The position numbers and the translations under genes are program-made. A DNA stretch of 64,000 bases from Rhizobiales bacterium GAS188 (GTDB lineage: Bacteria > Pseudomonadota > Alphaproteobacteria > Rhizobiales > Beijerinckiaceae), in the NCBI GenBank assembly GCA_900104855.1, contig FNSS01000001.1, positions 5,642,001 through 5,706,000 of the forward strand, given 5' to 3'. Of the stretch, positions 1 through 8,250 are shown in pieces (positions within the stretch are counted from its first letter, which is position 1; every line of letters starts with the position of its first letter). Below the pieces are notes generated by a model, which worked only from the letters and a program-made list of their open reading frames with translations, had not been told where the DNA came from and did no database searches.

Positions 1-939
1 TCGTGTTTCGTCACGGACCTCAATGGCAGCATCGTGCCGCGCGGCACGGAGGGCAGATGGCTTCTTGGCGTCCAGTATTCTCCGGAGCGCGGCGAGCGGC
101 CGGAGCAATTCGACGAGGCTTTCTGCCGCGAGCTCGTTCGCAAGGCCGCCGGCCGGCCTGATGTCGAAGCCCGTCTGGTCGACGCGCGGCCTTGGGAGGT
201 CGCTGCCTATGTGGCTGACCGCTTTCGCCGAGGCCGGGTCTTTCTTGTCGGCGATGCGGCGCATGTCATGCCACCGACCGGCGGCTTCGGCGGCAATACC
301 GGCATTCATGACGCGCATAATCTCGCCTGGAAGATCGCCCATGTGCTGCACCGCGGGGCTGCTCGCGAACTGCTCGACACTTATGACAGCGAAAGGCGCC
401 CCGTCGCCGACGCTACGCTGGCGCAGGCGCTGGCGCGCCTTGCCGCCTGGTTCAAGGACCCGAACAAACGGCTGCCGGCCCCCGTCGACACCGTGCCGGA
501 AGCTAGCGTGATCTTCGGTCAGCTCTATCCCGCCGGAGCCTTCATCCCGGATGCCGAGGCTTCAAAGTATGTTTTCGAGGATCCCGGCCATCCGTCCGGT
601 CGCCCGGGATCGCGCGCACCGCATGTCGTCGTCGAGCATGAGGGGAAAAGACTCTCCACGCTCGACCTGTTCGGTCGAGGTTTTGTGCTATTGGCTGGAG
701 CCGATGGCGAGGCTTGGATCGAGGCGTCCCTGGAGATCTCGCTGCGGACGGGCGTCGAGATACAGGCCTATCGGATGGGCAGAAATCTCAGGGATGTCGA
801 GGGTCTTTGGCAGGCCAAATGCGGCGTGAACGCAAGCGGGGCCGTGCTCGTCCGGCCCGACGGCATCGTCGCCTGGCGCTCGCGCGACGGCGAAAGGCTG
901 CCGCACAAGGTGATCATCGCAGCGCTGGCATTACGGTGA
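1..939 (+). CDS. FAD-dependent aromatic monooxygenase, C-terminal part (start outside window)
   Basis: The frame is open from the first base, so the N-terminal FAD-binding half lies upstream of the window. The visible part contains the second FAD/substrate motif GDAAHVMPPTGGFGGN, followed by a helix typical of PheA/TfdB-type single-component hydroxylases. It ends in the thioredoxin-like C-terminal domain of that family (strand FVLLAG, later GAVLVRPDGIVAWR). Such enzymes hydroxylate phenolic or polyketide-like aromatics using NAD(P)H and O2. The substrate cannot be read from the sequence. The gene ends with TGA at 937-939, about 35 bp before a radC remnant, so it lies at the edge of the mosaic region. 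Confidence 0.85.
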   Translation, partial: SCFVTDLNGSIVPRGTEGRWLLGVQYSPERGERPEQFDEAFCRELVRKAAGRPDVEARLVDARPWEVAAYVADRFRRGRVFLVGDAAHVMPPTGGFGGNTGIHDAHNLAWKIAHVLHRGAARELLDTYDSERRPVADATLAQALARLAAWFKDPNKRLPAPVDTVPEASVIFGQLYPAGAFIPDAEASKYVFEDPGHPSGRPGSRAPHVVVEHEGKRLSTLDLFGRGFVLLAGADGEAWIEASLEISLRTGVEIQAYRMGRNLRDVEGLWQAKCGVNASGAVLVRPDGIVAWRSRDGERLPHKVIIAALALR

Positions 940-974
940 CACGTCACTCCGCAATTCCCCGTCGCGGCCGCGGC

Positions 975-1040
975 TCACGAGATCGGCTTCTGCGCCCCAA
1001 AGCTCGTATACCCGTTGCGTCCGACGAATAATCCGGTCAC
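975..1040 (-). pseudogene. radC: Remnant of the 3' end of radC (copy 1, degenerate)
   Basis: Read on the minus strand, this stretch encodes VTGLFVGRNGYTSFGAQ and stops at 975-977. It matches the end of the radC tail at 12275-12595 ([16 protein letters not shown]). At the DNA level the block around AAGCTCGTATACCCGTTGCG matches the same place in the tails at 8.3 kb and 12.3 kb. Only about 20 codons are recognisable. It appears to be an old duplicate left by an earlier insertion or rearrangement at the radC site. Confidence 0.5.
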
Positions 1041-1164
1041 GGACCGACAGGCGCCATCTTCGCGTCCCAGGCGATTGCATTCCGGCCTCGAATATCGGCG
1101 TGTCGCCGAGCCGTGGGTGGGGCCCCCTATGATGAATTTCAAGCTCTCCGTTTTCCAACTGCGC

Positions 1165-2176
1165 ATGCGCGGTTGGACACGCAATCTGCAATCCTGCGGG
1201 AGGTGGAGTATTGCCGTTTCTTTCGGCGGACCGCCGGCATTGATCAGGTCCCTCCTGCTCGTGCTGGCTCTTGCCCTCGGATCGGGCACGGTCATGGCCG
1301 ACGACTTGCCTTGCTATCCCACATTCTACCAGACGAAGAATATTCGGTGTATAGATGGGTTGGTGAGCTCCTTGTCAACGCTGAAGAGCGCCGCTCCCGA
1401 CGCGCATACCGGGATACATTCGAACATTGAGGGCGCCGTCGGCTTCTTGGCTCGGTTATTTCACGATCACCCCGAAGAAAGAAGGCGCCTCCTGACAAAT
1501 TCGGTCTCGGTCGATGTCAAAGGCATCTACATCGAATCCCTTTATAGAGCTGGATTGACTTGGGATGCCAGGACTTATGCTGATGCAAATAGCCTATCGG
1601 AACTCTTCAAGGGTTATATGACCGGGAACCTATCATCTATAAGAGAAACCAAATCAACGTACATAGCGTCAGTCAATGATCTGCTGATTGGTGCATATTT
1701 TGCGTCCGGTGATTTGCGCTATATCAACAATATACTAACGAACTACACCACGCTGATGATGAAATGGTAAGCGATGCTATCAGGATAGGTCTGCTTCACA
1801 GCAAATTCGGATCCAATCTCGCAGGGCCAGTCAGGCCCGGCGGGGCCGCATCGCGCGCGGCCTGCGATAGATATCGGTGTAAACTGGACCGAAGAACTTC
1901 CTGCGCGTGCTGACGCTTTCCAGCGCAATCTGGGCGCTTCAGTCGCTCAGCGAACACGACGAAGGCATTAAGAAGTATTTCGCCAAATTCTTTGAGAACG
2001 ATCAAAGATTGAAGCGGCTATCGGCGACGGAACTCGCCGCCTTCCAAAACTACGTCACGCTCTCGATCGCCTACGCTGCAGTAAAGGACAACCCAAACAT
2101 CAATTCGGCTCTCTCGATTTTTGAGGAGCTTGGCTCCGCCCGGGACATGGCGAACGCAATGCAGAAGAAGGACTAA
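1165..2176 (+). pseudogene. Exported protein of unknown function, broken by frameshifts
   Basis: The first part (to 1770) begins with a basic N-terminus and a hydrophobic segment ending in VMADD, which fits a signal peptide. An in-frame ATG at 1129 is an alternative start. After codon TGG a TAA interrupts the frame at 1768-1770. Dropping one base there continues sensible coding in the next frame (VSDAIRIGLLHSKFGS), and a third frame carries the C-terminal part to 2176 (FLRVLTLSSAIWALQSL). The pieces read as one protein of roughly 330 residues, so at least two frameshifts have occurred or the assembly contains errors. GC content is lower than in neighbours. No catalytic motif is recognised. 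Confidence 0.6.
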
Positions 2177-2640
2177 GTGGCAACAATCGCGCGTAGTTGC
2201 GAAGGCGCGGTTCGTGTAGAGTGAGATGCGTTCAGGTAAACCGATAAGAGCCTGAGAGACTTGGAAAGCTCGAAATCGTCGGCGTATGAGTTGAAACCGG
2301 CCCTCTCCTGCACCCTCCCGCCACTGCCTTTGGAACAAGTCCGAAGGTCGCGGGTCGCCGAGCTTTAGGATGCCTTGCGGGAGGAATCCTTGGCGAAGCG
2401 GATGAAGGCGGCAGACATCATCATCCGCTCGCTCGCGGAGGGCATTGCAGTGACATGTTACTATTTCCCCAATTCTCCGGTCTTCGAGGCGACTTTCCAC
2501 ATCTCGTATGAGCCGGCTCAGCGTTGATTGCCGAACGTTCGGCGTCTCGGGCTCCATCCTCCCGAAAAGGCAGTTCGGCCAACGGCTTCGAAGCGGCCAA
2601 TAATTTATCAAGCAGCTGCTTGACAACCAGCTCGCCGTCT
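2177..2640 (+). other. Intergenic or decayed DNA, with one possible short coding remnant
   Basis: No intact gene is recognised here. A short plus-strand frame from TTG 2390 or ATG 2402 to TGA 2527 gives about 41-45 codons (KAADIIIRSLAEG then FEATFHISYEP) with protein-like composition and a GAGGA just upstream of the TTG. It may be a small gene or the tail of a lost one. The rest of the stretch shows nothing I can support. Confidence 0.3.
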
Positions 2641-2658
2641 ACCAAGCATATGCTTGGT
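2641..2658. promoter_or_regulatory. Perfect 18-bp palindrome, candidate TetR operator
   Basis: ACCAAGCATATGCTTGGT is its own reverse complement over all 18 bases. It lies about 60 bp upstream of the preferred start of the VOC gene, which is followed directly by a TetR-family regulator. TetR proteins commonly bind palindromes of this size in the promoter of the operon they control. Its assignment to this regulator is inferred from position only. Confidence 0.5.
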
Positions 2659-2718
2659 AAGGGTCGTTTCGGCGGGAACGTGCGGGCTATGCCCTTACGA
2701 GCGGTGGAGTTCGGTATC

Positions 2719-3621
2719 GTGGTTCAAGGCATTAACACCTTTCATCATCTCGGGATCGTGACGCGTGACCTTGCAGGCGCGGTCACCAAATATGAGAGCC
2801 TGGGATTCGTCTTCACGCCGCTGTCGCTCCCCGAATTTCCTCTATCTCCCGGCGGAGCGCCAGAACCGGTGGGTGTCGCCAATCGAAACGCGATCTTCCG
2901 AAATGGCTACCTGGAGATGCTCGGCATTGTGGACGCCGCCAGGTGGGCGTCCATTTCGACGTCGCAGCGCGGGCCCTTCGATATCGACAATCCCCTGCAG
3001 CGATATGAGGGGCTTCACGTCATGCATTTCGGAACGGAGCATCTGGACCAAGTCCGCGCGAGGTTGGTCGAGGATGGTCTGAGTCCGTCGCCGATCCGGC
3101 CGTTTCAGCGGATGGTGGAAACCCTGGGCGGCTCCGAACTGATGCGCGCACGATGCCTGTCATTTGCGCCGGAGACGAACCCCGAAGCGCTGTTTCAGAT
3201 TGTCCAGCATGAAACGCCAGAGCTGGCGCTGCAGCCCCGGTTCATGGGGCATCCGAATGGTGCGTTTACCCTGTCGGAAGCGATCCTTTGTGTCGAAGAC
3301 CCGGAGGAAGTCGCCGGCCGGTACGGCCGCTATGCTGGCCACCCTGTCGACTGTCGAGGTCCCCTGTGTGTGATCGACTTGGGGGAAACACGCCTCGTCG
3401 TCGTCAGTTGCCAGAATTTGACGACGCTTCTACCCGGCGAGGCTGCTCCGACCGCGCCATATCTGGCAGGATTTACAGTGACCGCCGATGTGGATCAGGC
3501 CGCAGCCTTCTTACGTCGCCAACATATTCCATTCCAAGGCCATGACGGTCGCATCATTGTAAGCGGGCGCGACGCATGTGGATCTGCAGTGGTCTTTGAG
3601 CGACCTCACGCAGGGCGATGA
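2719..3621 (+). CDS. VOC-superfamily (glyoxalase-like domain) protein
   Basis: The protein opens with the typical vicinal-oxygen-chelate strand INTFHHLGIVTRDL and contains a second half-module (PYLAGFTVTADVDQAAAFL), as in two-domain glyoxalase_3-like proteins of about 300 residues. Such proteins bind a metal ion and act on diverse small molecules, so the substrate is unknown. I prefer the GTG at 2719 because GGTGGAG lies 9 bases upstream. The ATG at 2650 sits in the middle of the 18-bp palindrome, and another ATG lies at 2689. The gene runs into a TetR regulator and an esterase, so the three are probably one operon for detoxification or degradation of an organic compound. Confidence 0.75.
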   Translation: MVQGINTFHHLGIVTRDLAGAVTKYESLGFVFTPLSLPEFPLSPGGAPEPVGVANRNAIFRNGYLEMLGIVDAARWASISTSQRGPFDIDNPLQRYEGLHVMHFGTEHLDQVRARLVEDGLSPSPIRPFQRMVETLGGSELMRARCLSFAPETNPEALFQIVQHETPELALQPRFMGHPNGAFTLSEAILCVEDPEEVAGRYGRYAGHPVDCRGPLCVIDLGETRLVVVSCQNLTTLLPGEAAPTAPYLAGFTVTADVDQAAAFLRRQHIPFQGHDGRIIVSGRDACGSAVVFERPHAGR

Positions 3622-3651
3622 CCAGAATTTGCCTCCAGCAGGTGGACGACT

Positions 3652-4296
3652 ATGAGACACGACCAGGGCCACCAGAAACCGCAGGTCCGGACTCGATTGA
3701 AGCCGGACGAGCGTCGCAGGCTCATCGTCGAGGCAGCGTTCAAGGCCCTTGCGCAAGAGGGTTTCGAAGGGCTTCGAACGCGGGACATTGCGGCGTCTGT
3801 GGGGATCAACAGCGCCACCTTGCACCACTACTTTCAAACCAAGCAGGATCTCATCGCTGGCATCGCCGAGCATCTCGAACGGCGGCTGCGAGCGGAAAGG
3901 GCGCCGCTGACGCTGCAGGATGCGCCCGCGGCCGTCGACCCTTTCGGCCGCCAGTTCGAAGATCTGGTCTTCTACCAGTTGGAAACGCCGGAAGTGCTTG
4001 CCGTCTATCGCGAATTTGTCGCGCGTGCGCCGAGAGACGCCGCGATCCGTGCCCTCGTTGGCAAGCTCCATGCGGGCTGGAAGGCCGGCATCGTGGTGGC
4101 CCTGGCGCAGGCGCAGGCGCAGCGCGTGCTTCGCGCAGACATCGATCTCGATGCAGCTGCAGGTCTTGTTCTCAGCACAGCGTGGGGACTGGTAGCGCAG
4201 ATTTTTGCGTCGACGACAGAGCTGAAAGCAGCGGCCGAGCAACTCAGATTGCTCATGAGGCCATTAACAAAGCGGACCCAACTCGCACCCAAATAG
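3652..4296 (+). CDS. TetR/AcrR-family transcriptional regulator
   Basis: The N-terminal region (about residues 15-65) is a TetR helix-turn-helix: RRRLIVEAAFKALAQEG, then RTRDIAASVGINSATLHHYF and KQDLI. The variable C-terminal helices form the ligand-binding domain. At 214 residues the length is normal. It lies 30 bp after the VOC gene and 9 bp before the esterase gene, so it is likely co-transcribed with them and controls them. A perfect palindrome at 2641-2658 upstream of the set is the obvious operator candidate. The ligand is unknown. Confidence 0.9.
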   Translation: MRHDQGHQKPQVRTRLKPDERRRLIVEAAFKALAQEGFEGLRTRDIAASVGINSATLHHYFQTKQDLIAGIAEHLERRLRAERAPLTLQDAPAAVDPFGRQFEDLVFYQLETPEVLAVYREFVARAPRDAAIRALVGKLHAGWKAGIVVALAQAQAQRVLRADIDLDAAAGLVLSTAWGLVAQIFASTTELKAAAEQLRLLMRPLTKRTQLAPK

Positions 4297-4305
4297 GATG
4301 TAGCC

Positions 4306-5292
4306 GTGAGCATTGAGAAGATAACATCGACGCAGCAGCTTCGAAAGGATAGAAGAGCCCCACAAGAGTTGCTGCCGGACGATGCCGGGCCGAGCTGGCA
4401 GAGCTGCTGCATCAATGGTCTGCTACGACTTCTTCCTATCAAGAAGCGGACGGCGTCCGCTGCTGCCGTGCAAGAATACGTGCGCAAATTGGGATTGCGG
4501 CCGGCGTCCTATGAACCGACGGGCCTCGGGCGCGGCGTCGAGGTGACTTTGAAGAGCGTGGCGGGATGGCCCGTCTATTACACGGCTCCGTCAGCAAATC
4601 CCGACGTCGGCAATTATGTGCTGTTCCTGCATGGCGGCGGGTATGTCAAAGAGATCGTACGGGCCCACTGGCGCTTCATCGGTTACCTGACCCGCAATGC
4701 CCGCGTCCGTTGCGTCGTTCCGATATATCCGCTGGCTCCCCGTGCCACCGCGAAGGATATCGTGCCGGCCATGGGCGAGCTGTTGCGGAAGCTTCTGGAA
4801 GATGCCGGGCCTGCGAAGGTCACGGTGGTCGGCAATTCGGCGGGCGCCGGTTTGGGGCTGGCGGCGGCCCAATGGCTACGAGACTCCGGATATCGGCAAC
4901 CGAACGGGCTGGTGCTGGTCTCGCCCGGGCTGGATGCTTCGATCAGCCGCCCGGAGCAGATGGCGATCGCTGCTCTTGATCCCGTGCAGGATATTCCGGG
5001 TATCATCGAAGCGGGGCGTCTCTATGCTGGCGACTTGGATGTCGCCCATCCGTATGTCAGTCCGTTGAATGGTGATTTCCGCGGGCTGGCGCCGATGATC
5101 GTATTCTCCGGTACGCGCGACCTTCTCTATCCCGACAGCATCGATCTGGCCGCAAAGGCGCAAGCGGCGGGTGTGCCGATCGAGCTTCATCTGCGGCAGG
5201 GCCAGCCACACAACTATGCGGGGATGCCGACGCCAGAAGGCCGACAGGCGCGTGCGATCATCCTGCGCGTTGTTGCCCAAGGATTGACGTGA
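4306..5292 (+). CDS. Alpha/beta-hydrolase fold-3 esterase (HSL family)
   Basis: The sequence shows the HGGG oxyanion-hole motif (LFLHGGGYVKE), the nucleophile elbow GNSAGAG, an acid residue in GTRDLLYPD and the late histidine in QPHNYAG. This is the full catalytic set of hormone-sensitive-lipase-type esterases (about 300-330 residues, usually cytoplasmic). The elbow reads GNSAG where most members have GDSAG. The start is GTG at 4306, 9 bp after the TetR gene. It probably hydrolyses a small carboxylic ester in the same pathway as the VOC protein. Confidence 0.88.
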   Translation: MSIEKITSTQQLRKDRRAPQELLPDDAGPSWQSCCINGLLRLLPIKKRTASAAAVQEYVRKLGLRPASYEPTGLGRGVEVTLKSVAGWPVYYTAPSANPDVGNYVLFLHGGGYVKEIVRAHWRFIGYLTRNARVRCVVPIYPLAPRATAKDIVPAMGELLRKLLEDAGPAKVTVVGNSAGAGLGLAAAQWLRDSGYRQPNGLVLVSPGLDASISRPEQMAIAALDPVQDIPGIIEAGRLYAGDLDVAHPYVSPLNGDFRGLAPMIVFSGTRDLLYPDSIDLAAKAQAAGVPIELHLRQGQPHNYAGMPTPEGRQARAIILRVVAQGLT

Positions 5293-5601
5293 CCGTTGTC
5301 ACAAAAGGCACCGTCTCACTAGATGATCTGGCGCAGTAGAAGCGCCGCGCTGATGGAGGGCCTCCACCCGCCCTCAAATGCACATGGCCATTCACGCTCG
5401 GCCGCCAGCGTTCTTTGGTGCGGCTGGGCCGAGGGTTTGGATCGCTCCGCCCGGTCCAGAATTTCTCACCATCTTGTGGCAGCGTGGGGCCGTCTCTCCC
5501 GCGCTTCGCCTAGCGACATGCATCAAAAAATTTGGGTGTGTATGTCACACCGGCAGATGCTGCCTCGTCATGATGTAGGAACCAACAGAAGGAAACCCAT
5601 C
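5293..5601. other. Intergenic region upstream of the CMD gene
   Basis: No gene is recognised. A short hairpin (GTGAC-4-GTCAC) overlaps the esterase stop and could weakly terminate it. An inverted repeat, GGTGTG-TATGT-CACACC at 5535-5551, stands about 50 bp before the CMD start and may be a regulator site for that gene. Confidence 0.4.
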
Positions 5602-6075
5602 ATGACTGCCAAACTTGATCTTTTTGCCGCTGCCCCTTCGCTGATGAAGGATTGGCACCGCGCAGCCCTTGCCATTTCCTCCAGCCTCGAGCCGAGCCTA
5701 AGCGAGCTTGTGAAGATTCGTGCCTCCCAGATCAATGGCTGCGCCAACTGCATCAATATGCATGCGGTATATGCGCGAGAAAACGAAGAGACCGAACAGC
5801 GCATCTACCTGCTGCCGGCGTGGCGTGAGGCCCCTTGCTATACCGATCGTGAACGCGCCGCGCTCGGCTGGACCGAGGCCCTGACGCGACTCTCCGAAGG
5901 ACATACGCACGAGAGCGCATACGAGGCCCTGAAGGCTCAGTTCACGAAGGAGGAGCAGGTCAAGCTCACATTGACGATCATCGTCATCAACGGGTGGAAC
6001 CGCCTCGCGGTTGGTTTCGGTGGTTGGGCCGATCCGGCGGCCGTAAAGTCCGCTGCCAAGGCGGGCGCCGCTTGA
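5602..6075 (+). CDS. Carboxymuconolactone decarboxylase/AhpD-family protein
   Basis: The protein has 157 residues and the AhpD-like signature: KIRASQINGC followed by CANCINMH, a redox CxxC with the conserved histidine. Family members are alkylhydroperoxidase-like thiol proteins or decarboxylases, and this short form is usually annotated only to family level. I chose ATG 5602 because GAAGGAAA precedes it at a good distance. The longer upstream reading frame lacks protein character. Its stop codon overlaps the start of a truncated sigma-factor-like reading frame, an arrangement typical of ECF41 sigma factors and their CMD partners. Confidence 0.88.
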   Translation: MTAKLDLFAAAPSLMKDWHRAALAISSSLEPSLSELVKIRASQINGCANCINMHAVYARENEETEQRIYLLPAWREAPCYTDRERAALGWTEALTRLSEGHTHESAYEALKAQFTKEEQVKLTLTIIVINGWNRLAVGFGGWADPAAVKSAAKAGAA

Positions 6076-6182
6076 TGGCGAACGCAGGGTCCGACGATGC
6101 AGCGGCGAATTTCGAGCCGTTGCGTCCAAAGCTCAGGCGCTTGGCATTCCCGGAGTGGACAAAAGACAGAACTGGCGCTTAA
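6075..6182 (+). pseudogene. Truncated ECF sigma factor (ECF41/SigJ-like N-terminus)
   Basis: The ATG at 6075 overlaps the stop of the CMD gene (TGATG). The first 25 residues end in NFEPLRPKLRRLA, which resembles the very start of ECF41 sigma factors (FExLRPRLxRLA). The sequence then leaves the family and stops after 35 codons. ECF41 genes commonly sit directly behind a CMD-family gene, so this is probably the stump of the partner sigma gene, removed by a deletion. The call rests on a short match plus gene context. Confidence 0.45.
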
Positions 6183-6376
6183 CGCTCTGATGAACTGAAC
6201 GCCGGCCTCGAACCGGCACGGCACTCCCGATTTAGTAGATCAGCCTGCATCGACAGTCTCAGAGAAACCGAAGTATCCTGTTCGTCGTTCAATGTTGCCG
6301 AGAGATAGATGGGGTTTAGGCGCCGTCGATCATCAGGGATGACATCGCTGCAGGTCATGGCCTCCTCCTGTCTTAT
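6183..6376. other. Non-coding stretch between the sigma stump and the HIUase gene
   Basis: This is where the rest of the sigma gene would be expected. No recognisable coding or repeat structure is visible, and it probably contains a deletion junction. Confidence 0.3.
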
Positions 6377-6805
6377 TCAACTTCCCCGGTAGGTCGTATA
6401 GCCCGAGGGCGTGCAAATCAGCGGCACGTGATAGTGCCCTGCCGGATCGGTGATGGAAAAGCGGATTGGCACGAAATCGAGAAAGGCCGGATCGCCGACG
6501 ACCACACCCTGCTTGCGGAAATAGTCGCCCACCTGAAACCGCAATTCGTATTTGCCCAACGGCAAGGGCCCGCTGCCGATCAAGTCGACCCGGCCATCTT
6601 CGCCGGTCGAAACCTGGGTGATCTTGCGCGGCTTCTCGCCGGAAATCTCGTAAAGCTCGATGATCATGCCTGCGGCCGACCCGCCGCTCACTGCGTTCGT
6701 CACGTTCGTACTGAGATCTCCAGGAGACTTCTTGGTTTGTGCCTGGCTCGACGAGGAACTCGCCATGGCGCTGACGATGGCGAGCACGAGGACAAGGCTT
6801 TTCAT
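6377..6805 (-). CDS. Exported 5-hydroxyisourate hydrolase-like protein (transthyretin family)
   Basis: The protein has 142 residues with an N-terminal signal peptide (MKSLVLVLAIVSAMASS then SQAQ), so it should act in the periplasm. It ends with the family hallmark YTTYRGS and keeps the arginine after strand B (GEDGRVDL) and the late histidine (HYHVPLI). HIU hydrolases convert 5-hydroxyisourate to OHCU in urate breakdown. The first catalytic histidine of the family (motif TTHVLD) is replaced by asparagine here (LSTNVTNA). It starts 11 bp after the stop of the fusion gene upstream, so the two form an operon. Confidence 0.85.
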   Translation of the reverse strand: MKSLVLVLAIVSAMASSSSSQAQTKKSPGDLSTNVTNAVSGGSAAGMIIELYEISGEKPRKITQVSTGEDGRVDLIGSGPLPLGKYELRFQVGDYFRKQGVVVGDPAFLDFVPIRFSITDPAGHYHVPLICTPSGYTTYRGS

Positions 6806-6816
6806 CTTGCGCTCGC

Positions 6817-7824
6817 TTAGCCGTGGGTGGAGTAGTTGAACGGCGTGGTGATCAGCCGCACGTGATAGCTCTCTTCCGGCTTGCTGATGTAGAGACGCAT
6901 CGGCACAACATCGAAAAAGAGCTCGGCGACCGGCGTGCCGCTCTTGCGGAAATAGTCGCCGATGGCGAAGCGCAGCTCGTAACGGCCGATGGGCACGGGG
7001 CTGCCCTTCATCACGTCGGCGCGGCCGTCGACGTTCGTCATGGCCTCTCCGGCCTTGCGGGCCTTGTCTCCACCCACATCATAGAGTTCAACGATCACGC
7101 CGTTCGCTGGCTTGCCGACCATGGCGTTCAGGACGTGGGTGGTGATTTCGCCATAGATCTTCGGCGCACCAGCGCCGCTCACCTGCTCACCGACGCGTAT
7201 CCGCGTGATGAAGTATTGTTCCTGGATAGCTGTGGCTAGCTCGATGTCCTTCTCGTTGTGCAGGCGACGCTCTAACTCATCGAAAATCCTCTGCAGGGTA
7301 TTGCGCCTCACGCAGATCGTATAGGACATGTCGAACTTCGCCCGATAGGCCAAGTTCAACTCATGCAGGTGCGCAAGCTCGGCGGCATCTAACGAAGAGA
7401 TACTGGCCTTCGACTGCTCTGACGTGGAGGCCGCCGTTAAGGGAACGGCGTTCTCTCCGATGTCGGACAATCTGTGGAAGAACGCGTGCTGCTCCGCAGG
7501 CGGCACCAGACGCAGGCTGTCGAAGAGCGCTTCGTGCAGAGCGGTCACAGTGGCAAACGGCCGCTTGGTGAAGGCCGCCTTCGCCGCCGCCGGCGTAAAC
7601 TCGATCACGTCGCCGAACGCGGCGACAAAGGCGTCGAGGTCCATGCGATTGACCTCGTCGAGCGTAAGTTTGGCCGGCTGGGCCAGCGCGCGTCCGAGTG
7701 GCAACGATGCCATGGCGGCCCCGGCAAGAGTCATGCGGAGGAAATCGCGGCGGCCGAAAGACAAATTGGCGATCTGCTCGACCAAAATGGGATGCTTCAC
7801 TTCGACGATGGTGTTGAGGTTCAT
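6817..7824 (-). CDS. Tat-exported fusion of OHCU-decarboxylase-like and HIU-hydrolase-like domains
   Basis: The start ATG at 7824 gives 335 residues. A twin-arginine signal (FGRRDFLRMTLAGAA) spans about residues 23-50. Next comes an OHCU decarboxylase (UraD)-like helical domain, with EQ in the LTAASTSEQSK stretch, LNLAYRAKFDMSYTI and VRRNTL, then a transthyretin-like domain from about residue 225 (EITTHVLNA, TNVDGRAD, ESYHVRLI). Known TTL/allantoin synthases combine these domains and are cytosolic or peroxisomal. Here the pair is predicted to be exported folded. The C-terminal YRGS is changed to NYSTHG, and the HP motif of UraD reads FHRLSD. The two reactions together would take 5-hydroxyisourate to S-allantoin. 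Confidence 0.85.
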   Translation of the reverse strand: MNLNTIVEVKHPILVEQIANLSFGRRDFLRMTLAGAAMASLPLGRALAQPAKLTLDEVNRMDLDAFVAAFGDVIEFTPAAAKAAFTKRPFATVTALHEALFDSLRLVPPAEQHAFFHRLSDIGENAVPLTAASTSEQSKASISSLDAAELAHLHELNLAYRAKFDMSYTICVRRNTLQRIFDELERRLHNEKDIELATAIQEQYFITRIRVGEQVSGAGAPKIYGEITTHVLNAMVGKPANGVIVELYDVGGDKARKAGEAMTNVDGRADVMKGSPVPIGRYELRFAIGDYFRKSGTPVAELFFDVVPMRLYISKPEESYHVRLITTPFNYSTHG

Positions 7825-8040
7825 GAGTTGTCGGCCGAGAAGCCGAATTTGGACGGACGCCCGCCGCACCCTGAAATACGCGACATTTGGAACTCCCCAA
7901 TATGTGCAGCGCTGTGGCCTCTCTGGCCGCCGGACGCCGTCCCGCACCCGAGATTTTGCCCCATTTAGCGGAAACTTCCGTTCACTAGTCAATCCGCTAC
8001 TCACATTTTCGCAGTGACGGCCGGGCAAGGGTGAGTGGTG

Positions 8041-8243
8041 GATGTCTCAAAACATCGACTTCCGGCTTTATCCAGCGTTTCAGGGAAGGGGCGATCGCGT
8101 CGTTGACGTGACGACCGACGGCATTCCGAGCCGCGACCGTCTCGACTTCAGGGGACTTCGGGATAAGCGCGGCGGCGTTCGGTGCCAGGGCGCTTAACCA
8201 CCTCGCACGGGTAGAACGGCGTGAAGTCGTTGTGGCCGCTTCC
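8041..8243 (-). pseudogene. Decayed coding fragment of unknown family
   Basis: On the minus strand, starting near 8243, the sequence reads HNDFTPFYPCEVVKR. After one frameshift near 8185 it continues as NAAALIPKSPEVETVAAR and VNDAIAPSLKRW, up to about 8041. The composition is clearly protein-like, but I do not recognise the family. It sits between the upstream region of the urate-type operon and a radC tail remnant. Confidence 0.35.
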
Positions 8244-8250
8244 TGCCTTC

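Noticed and set aside
2018-2626. 202-codon minus-strand frame
   Set aside because: It has no recognisable motif and overlaps the plus-strand pseudogene end and the short plus-strand remnant, which look more protein-like.
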